32,560 bases of DNA from an uncultured Clostridia bacterium (lineage in GTDB: Bacteria; Bacillota; Clostridia; Christensenellales; UBA1242). The stretch covers positions 1 through 32,560 of the forward strand of contig CAMYXB010000003.1 of assembly GCA_947303145.1 (NCBI GenBank). The letters are read 5' to 3'. The notes beneath the pieces were generated by a model. It was not told where the DNA came from. It searched no databases and was given only the letters and a program-made list of their open reading frames with translations. Both the position numbers and the translations under genes were made by a program. Shown here one piece after another: positions 27,537 through 32,560 of the stretch; position 1 is the stretch's first letter, and every line of letters begins with the position of its first letter.

Positions 27537-28193
27537 ATGGGCAGGAAATCAAAGATTATCACAGCAGTTTTTTCGTTGTGTCTTATTGCGTTCGGCGTAG
27601 TGTTTGCTATGACCAACATCATCAGTGCCACTCAAGCCACCGCCAACTCTTCCTTCACAGTCTCCTTCACCGCCTTGTCTGTCGACACCACAGTCTCTGT
27701 TAAATATTATCAGCCAAGCACTCCTTCTGGGACAAATTTCACCCCCGCTACACTTTCTCTTAACGAAAACACTACCACAGGTTCACTATCTGGTGCAGCA
27801 GCCACATTTACTGTGCAGAATTTCTATGTTATCTATGAGTTTACGTTTGTAAATAATGACAACTCGCATGCTATGCGAGTGGATATGACAAGAGATACTA
27901 CTAGCGATAGCAATATCAAAGTGTTTTACCTAGTAGATGCCAATAATTCTGGTGACGCCATAACCGATTTGTCCACATTAGAAGCCAAAAGAGCCTTGCT
28001 AGAGCCAAATGATGTAAATCAACAATTAATCAACAGCAGCCCACCGACAAATGTCAATATTGCCGCTAAATCTACAGGTGAATTTACAGGCAAGTTATAT
28101 ATGCTTGTTAGAATTAATTCTTTCTCGACAGATTCCAGCTTTTCTGTAGGGAGTGTGACATTCACTCTTAATAGAGTGGCAGCCAGTTCATAA
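27537..28193 (+). CDS. Second exported TasA/camelysin-like protein, paralogue of the 12444 ORF
   Basis: Signal peptide MGRKSKIITAVFSLCLIAFGVVFAMTNIISATQA, then SFTVSFTALSVDTTVSVKYYQ; SD AGGAGG. Confidence 0.6.
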   Translation: MGRKSKIITAVFSLCLIAFGVVFAMTNIISATQATANSSFTVSFTALSVDTTVSVKYYQPSTPSGTNFTPATLSLNENTTTGSLSGAAATFTVQNFYVIYEFTFVNNDNSHAMRVDMTRDTTSDSNIKVFYLVDANNSGDAITDLSTLEAKRALLEPNDVNQQLINSSPPTNVNIAAKSTGEFTGKLYMLVRINSFSTDSSFSVGSVTFTLNRVAASS

Positions 28194-28211
28194 TTTATTT
28201 GATAAAATATT

Positions 28212-28240
28212 AAAGAGACATTTGTTTGTCTCTTTTTTTT
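28212..28240. terminator. Rho-independent terminator
   Basis: AAAGAGACA-tttgtt-TGTCTCTTT followed by T-run. Confidence 0.75.
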
Positions 28241-28249
28241 AGTCTATAT

Positions 28250-29410
28250 TTACATTGAGTTTTTTACTATATATTCTATATCTATCTTTCCGCTAAAGTC
28301 GCTTATTAGCCCTTCTACATATGCGCCTATGTTGTCTATGAGGAAGGCGTCACTCTCTGTCGGCATATTTTTTGGCGTCTCATATACTCCTATTATGTCT
28401 ATGCTATCAGCGGTGGGGCCTCTTAGTATCAATTTTTCGTCCAAAGGAGTAAGCGTTTTCATTTTTTTTGAGATAGAGGATTTTGTCACCACTCTTTTTA
28501 TGTGGTCTATTTTGTTTAGTTTTATTTTCTTGTCCCCAGCGAGTAGATAGATGTCAAATTCCCTCTTGTGCAGTTTTATATCCATAAGTCCATGATATAT
28601 TCCCATGCCCAGAGTGACCACCACCTCACCATTATCCTTACTCACGCATCTTATAGGTGGCACATATGCTCGCATTACACTCTCCACCATGTATCTGCCG
28701 GGCTCGAGAATGATTTTTTCTATTCCCAGTTTATTCAAAAGTCGCATTAGGGAATCATAGTGTTTCTCTAGGGTCCTTATTCTACTCCCTCCGCCGATGT
28801 TTATCCACTCAATCTTATCTTCTTTGTCAAAGTGCTTCAAAATGTATTTTGCGACCACTAGGAGCATATCTTCTTTGTCATGCATCTCTGCTTGGACATA
28901 AAAACTTATTCCTGCCGAGATTTTTATACCACTTTCTTCTCTTATTTTTTTGAGCAATTTTTTTAATGTCCCAACGCTGCTACCCAGTCTAGAGTCTGCT
29001 ATGCCTTTCTTTATAAAATCCCTTCTAAATATGTCATAAACATTCAGCCTTACATTTATTTTTAGACTATTTATGTGATATTTTTGGGCATAGTATATTA
29101 TTTTATCTAGTGTGTTTTCGTCATCTATAGTGTAAAAAGTGACATGATGAGACAATGCCCAGTCTATATCTTCCTCGCTTTTCGCTACATTGGAATATAT
29201 TATTTTGTCAGCATTTTTGTCTGTCAGGACTTTCTTCATATGGTCTATGCTGTCCACTTCAAACCCGCTTTCCATATCCTTGAGAACATTTAGCACAATA
29301 TCATTACTGCAGGTTTTGACAGGGAAATACACCTTGCCAAAACCTTTGAAGGACATATAGTTTTGACGCAATTTTTCCACATTTATCTCTATTTTATTTA
29401 CTTTTGACAT
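28250..29410 (-). CDS. Fold-type III PLP-dependent decarboxylase (ornithine/diaminopimelate decarboxylase-like)
   Basis: YFPVKTCSN (PLP-Lys), SGFEVDS, INIGGGSRI, LEPGRYMVE, LRGPTADSIDIIG, DNIGAYVEG. Confidence 0.9.
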   Translation of the reverse strand: MSKVNKIEINVEKLRQNYMSFKGFGKVYFPVKTCSNDIVLNVLKDMESGFEVDSIDHMKKVLTDKNADKIIYSNVAKSEEDIDWALSHHVTFYTIDDENTLDKIIYYAQKYHINSLKINVRLNVYDIFRRDFIKKGIADSRLGSSVGTLKKLLKKIREESGIKISAGISFYVQAEMHDKEDMLLVVAKYILKHFDKEDKIEWINIGGGSRIRTLEKHYDSLMRLLNKLGIEKIILEPGRYMVESVMRAYVPPIRCVSKDNGEVVVTLGMGIYHGLMDIKLHKREFDIYLLAGDKKIKLNKIDHIKRVVTKSSISKKMKTLTPLDEKLILRGPTADSIDIIGVYETPKNMPTESDAFLIDNIGAYVEGLISDFSGKIDIEYIVKNSM

Positions 29411-29472
29411 AATCCCTCTTTTATTCAATTCTATATTATTTATGCACCATGCAGCCCAATTGTGCCAACATA

Positions 29473-29501
29473 TTGACGAAAAGAGGCACTTTTGTTATAC
29501 T
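29473..29501 (+). promoter_or_regulatory. SigA-type promoter TTGACG-17-TATACT for the Rrf2 gene
   Basis: TTGACG 29473-29478, TATACT 29496-29501; ATG starts at 29508. Confidence 0.75.
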
Positions 29502-29507
29502 ATAAAT

Positions 29508-29915
29508 ATGAAGATTTCTACCAAAGGTATATACAGTGTGAATATTTTGACAGACATCGCCTCCGCTCCAGACAAGACATGGACGGTGGCGGAACTTTCT
29601 ATGAGGAATAATATCTCTGTGAAATATCTCGAGCGTATTATTTCTCAGTTAGTCAAAAGTGGAATACTCACATCTTTTAGAGGGGCAAATGGTGGATACG
29701 TGCTCTCTAGAGAGCCAAAAGATATAACTTTGGGCGAGATATTGGAGGCCACAGAAGGCAGAATGCAGACTGTATCTTGCGTGAGTGGAGCGAGGTGCGA
29801 TAAAATGAGTATGTGCAAGACTTCTAAAGTGTGGCTAGCACTAGACAAGGCAATGAATGACTTTTTCCTAAGGACCACTTTAGAGGACATTGAGAGAGGG
29901 AATATAGACTGCTAA
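29508..29915 (+). CDS. Rrf2 family transcriptional regulator
   Basis: MKISTKGIYSVNILTDIA, ISVKYLERIISQLVKSGILTSFRGANGGYVLSREPKDITLGEILEATEG, with Cys residues C-VSGAR-C-DKMSM-C. Confidence 0.93.
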   Translation: MKISTKGIYSVNILTDIASAPDKTWTVAELSMRNNISVKYLERIISQLVKSGILTSFRGANGGYVLSREPKDITLGEILEATEGRMQTVSCVSGARCDKMSMCKTSKVWLALDKAMNDFFLRTTLEDIERGNIDC

Positions 29916-29944
29916 GATGTATTATGATAGTGCAATCTACATAT

Positions 29945-29969
29945 AAAAGAGGTTTTGTCACCTCTTTTT
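29945..29969 (+). terminator. Rho-independent terminator downstream of Rrf2
   Basis: AAAAGAGGT-tttgtc-ACCTCTTTT. Confidence 0.7.
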
Positions 29970-30033
29970 AGTTGTATTGAAGCGAGAAATATAGTATAAT
30001 AAGGTATTTATAATGGGGTAGAAGGGGCAAAAA

Positions 30034-30492
30034 GTGAGAGCAGTTCTTCAAAGAGTCAATCATGCATCTGTCACAGTGGAAAATAAAGTGGTAGGAGAGA
30101 TAGGTCGTGGATTTGTGGTTTTCCTTGGCGTAGGCAAGGGCGACACAAAAGAGGATACAGACTATCTCGTCCACAAGATATGCGGGCTGAGGATATTCGA
30201 GGACGAGAATGAAAAGATGAATCTATCACCCAAAGATGTGGGTGCAGACATGCTGGTCATTAGCAACTTCACACTATATGCCTCCACCATTCATGGTTTT
30301 AGACCAGACTTTATCGCCAGCATGCCATACACAGAGGCACAAGAGTTCGTAGAGGACTTTATAGCCAAGTGCAAGAGAGAGAGCACATTTAGAAACATCG
30401 CCAGTGGCGTGTTCGGAGCCGATATGCGTGTGGACGTGAGTGTGGACGGCCCTATCAACATTATTTTCAATACAGAGGAGACTAGAAAATGA
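30034..30492 (+). CDS. dtd: D-aminoacyl-tRNA deacylase
   Basis: MRAVLQRVNHASVTVENKVVGEIGRGFVVFLGVGKGDT, LVISNFTLYASTIHGFRPDF; GTG start. Confidence 0.94.
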   Translation: MRAVLQRVNHASVTVENKVVGEIGRGFVVFLGVGKGDTKEDTDYLVHKICGLRIFEDENEKMNLSPKDVGADMLVISNFTLYASTIHGFRPDFIASMPYTEAQEFVEDFIAKCKRESTFRNIASGVFGADMRVDVSVDGPINIIFNTEETRK

Positions 30493-32213
30493 AAGAGAAG
30501 AGACTAATTACAGCAGCATTGACCTATGTCAACAATATCCCACACGTGGGGCATATAGTGGGGTGTCACCTCCCTGCAGATATTTTCGCTAGATTTTGCA
30601 GAAGTTATGGCTATGACACTACATTTGTCGGGGGTAGTGATATGCATGGCACGCCCAGCATGGTGACCGCACAGGAAATAGGAGTTGATGTAGAGACTCT
30701 CACATCTACTTTGCATGAAGTGCACAAGAAGATTTACTCTAGACTGGGCATTAGTTATGACATCTATTCCAACACTCACACAGATACACATGAAGAGATA
30801 ACTGACGACTTTTTCGCTAGTTTGCACAAGAGAGGATACATCAGTGAAGGCACCGCCAGTGTGTTCTACTGCGAGCATTGTGATACATTCCTGCCAGATA
30901 GGTTCGTCAGAGGCACTTGCCCAAAATGTGGCAACAAAGAGGCCAGTGGCGACCAGTGTGAGAAGTGCGACAGCCTCTTTTCTCCCGCTGAACTTATAGA
31001 TGCTGTGTGCAAGACTTGTGGAAATAAGGCAGTGCTGAAAGAGACCAAACATATTTTCCTCTCCTTGTCCAAGGGCGAGAAAATGCTGGAGGAATATATC
31101 GAGAGTAGAAAGGACGTGTGGCGTCCACATGTCTATAGTGAGGCGAAAAAGTGGCTCAAAGAGGGACTTAAGGATAGATGCATCTCAAGAGATATCAAGT
31201 GGGGATTCAAGGTTCCACTCGAGGGCTATGAGGACAAGGTCTTTTACGTGTGGTTTGACGCACCTATAGGATATATCTCCATAACCAAGGAATTATCTAA
31301 TGAAAAGTATCAAGACATTTGGAAAGAAAAAAACGGCAAGATATACAATTTTATCGGCAAGGATAATATCCAATTTCATACAGTGTTTTTCCCCACCATG
31401 CTACTTGAAGAGGGACACTACAATACAGCATACAACGTGGTGGGACTCAACTTCCTCAACTTCGAGGGCAAGAAGTTCAGCAAGTCCAAGAAAATCGGCG
31501 TATTCTGCAATGCCTTCCTTAATGATGATGTCAATGTAGATGTGGACACAATGAGAGCATACCTCACCACCATTATTCCAGAAAATAAGGATACAGATTT
31601 CAAGTGGGAGGAGTTTAAGAACAACTGCAACAGCGAACTTGTCGGCAAATTCGGCAACCTGTTCAATAGGACTCTCAACATGGTCAAGAACTATTTTAAT
31701 TGTCATTTAGACACCGACTTATCGGTCTTAGAACTAGGTGATGCCGACCAAGAGGTCGTGCGTAGCATACAGGAATTTCCTGCAAAAATCGCTTCTGCTT
31801 TTGAAAATGTAGAACTGAGAGAAGCGTATAAACTTATCATGAACTATGCGGTCGGTTGCAATGGGTATATTGAAAAATCGACCCCTTGGTCGCTCATGAA
31901 AGAAGGCAAAACAAAAGAGGCAGAAAAAGTGCTTTATCTAGCGCTCAATGTGTGTGCCTCACTTTGCATAGTAGCCAGTCCCATCATGCCAGATAAGACG
32001 AGAAGATTGTGGCAAGAGCAGTTGGGGCTATCTGGAGACCCCACATCGCCAGACTTCTGGCAAAGAGCCAGCCAGATGAATATTCCAAGTAGCCACACCA
32101 TTGGAGAAGTGTCACCTATGTTCGAAAGACTAGACGACATTCGTCTAAATGAGATAAAAGACATACTCTCTGAGCCATTTGATATAAAGGAATATTTTGA
32201 AAATAAGGATTGA
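30489..32213 (+). CDS. metG: Methionyl-tRNA synthetase
   Basis: ALTYVNNIPHVGHIVG (HIGH), GGSDMHGTP, zinc-knuckle CPKCGN...CEKC...CKTCGN, KFSKSKKIG (KMSKS). Confidence 0.95.
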   Translation: MKEKRLITAALTYVNNIPHVGHIVGCHLPADIFARFCRSYGYDTTFVGGSDMHGTPSMVTAQEIGVDVETLTSTLHEVHKKIYSRLGISYDIYSNTHTDTHEEITDDFFASLHKRGYISEGTASVFYCEHCDTFLPDRFVRGTCPKCGNKEASGDQCEKCDSLFSPAELIDAVCKTCGNKAVLKETKHIFLSLSKGEKMLEEYIESRKDVWRPHVYSEAKKWLKEGLKDRCISRDIKWGFKVPLEGYEDKVFYVWFDAPIGYISITKELSNEKYQDIWKEKNGKIYNFIGKDNIQFHTVFFPTMLLEEGHYNTAYNVVGLNFLNFEGKKFSKSKKIGVFCNAFLNDDVNVDVDTMRAYLTTIIPENKDTDFKWEEFKNNCNSELVGKFGNLFNRTLNMVKNYFNCHLDTDLSVLELGDADQEVVRSIQEFPAKIASAFENVELREAYKLIMNYAVGCNGYIEKSTPWSLMKEGKTKEAEKVLYLALNVCASLCIVASPIMPDKTRRLWQEQLGLSGDPTSPDFWQRASQMNIPSSHTIGEVSPMFERLDDIRLNEIKDILSEPFDIKEYFENKD

Positions 32214-32226
32214 TAAAATGCCCCCC

Positions 32227-32255
32227 TTGACATCAAGTATAATTTATTATATAAT
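32227..32255 (+). promoter_or_regulatory. Consensus SigA promoter TTGACA-17-TATAAT
   Basis: TTGACA 32227-32232, TATAAT 32250-32255, exact consensus with 17-nt spacer. Confidence 0.85.
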
Positions 32256-32278
32256 GTGCGGGAAGAGAGGATATTATA

Positions 32279-32560
32279 ATGAGTATTGAAGAAAATAAAA
32301 ATGATTTCAATATACAACTTGCACCAGAATTATTGTTCAAGGATATATACTGTGCCAGAAGATATGCAAGGATAGTGGAAGTTAACAAAGACAAGAATCA
32401 AGATATAATCAATTTTCTTGAAAGATGGGGCAAGGCCATGCAGTATCTTATAGAGGTAGAGGGCATAAGTGTAGCCGAGAGTGCAGATGCTACGCAGTTT
32501 ACTTGCGACCTAGAGGGTATGAGTGGAATGACTTTTGGCTTGGCTGTCAAAACACTGTGT
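32279..32560 (+). CDS. Hypothetical protein, truncated by window end
   Basis: ATG 32279 after AGAGAGG SD; open frame MSIEENKNDFNIQLAPELLFKDIYCARRYARIVEVNKDKNQDIINFLERWGKAMQYLIEVEGISVAESADATQFTCDLEGMSGMTFGLAVKTLC to the window edge. Confidence 0.7.
   Translation, partial: MSIEENKNDFNIQLAPELLFKDIYCARRYARIVEVNKDKNQDIINFLERWGKAMQYLIEVEGISVAESADATQFTCDLEGMSGMTFGLAVKTLC

Noticed and set aside
30504-31130. 208-aa minus-strand ORF
   Set aside because: Antisense to metG; composition typical of a shadow frame.

Overview
The window is a chromosomal segment of an AT-rich, low-GC, Clostridia/Firmicutes-like bacterium, inferred from a SpoIIP homologue, AGA/AGG-rich Arg codons, strong AGGAGG Shine-Dalgarno sites and rubrerythrin. 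Housekeeping genes I can recognise are signal peptidase I, rubrerythrin, dnaB, a compact alaS, spoIIP, queH, a P-type ATPase with a TetR regulator, pyruvate kinase, a fold-III PLP decarboxylase next to an Rrf2 regulator, dtd and metG. Less ordinary content: (i) two families of structured tandem repeats (1-530) beside a tRNA-Pro(CGG) with two stem mismatches; (ii) an XRE regulator divergent from an exported TasA/camelysin-like protein, with repeated TTTAGTA/TACTAAA half-sites between them, a layout resembling SinR/TasA; (iii) a GC-rich, nearly perfect four-way-junction 'cloverleaf' of 86 nt at 13504-13589; (iv) a 2203-aa lipoprotein built of MBG/Ig-like modules, followed by a second TasA-like paralogue; (v) an LRR plus transglutaminase-like protein; (vi) an AlaRS lacking C-Ala and apparently part of the editing region; (vii) a probably leaderless Rrf2 gene. 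No CRISPR array, transposase or prophage was recognised. No database search could be run, so family calls come from motif recognition.
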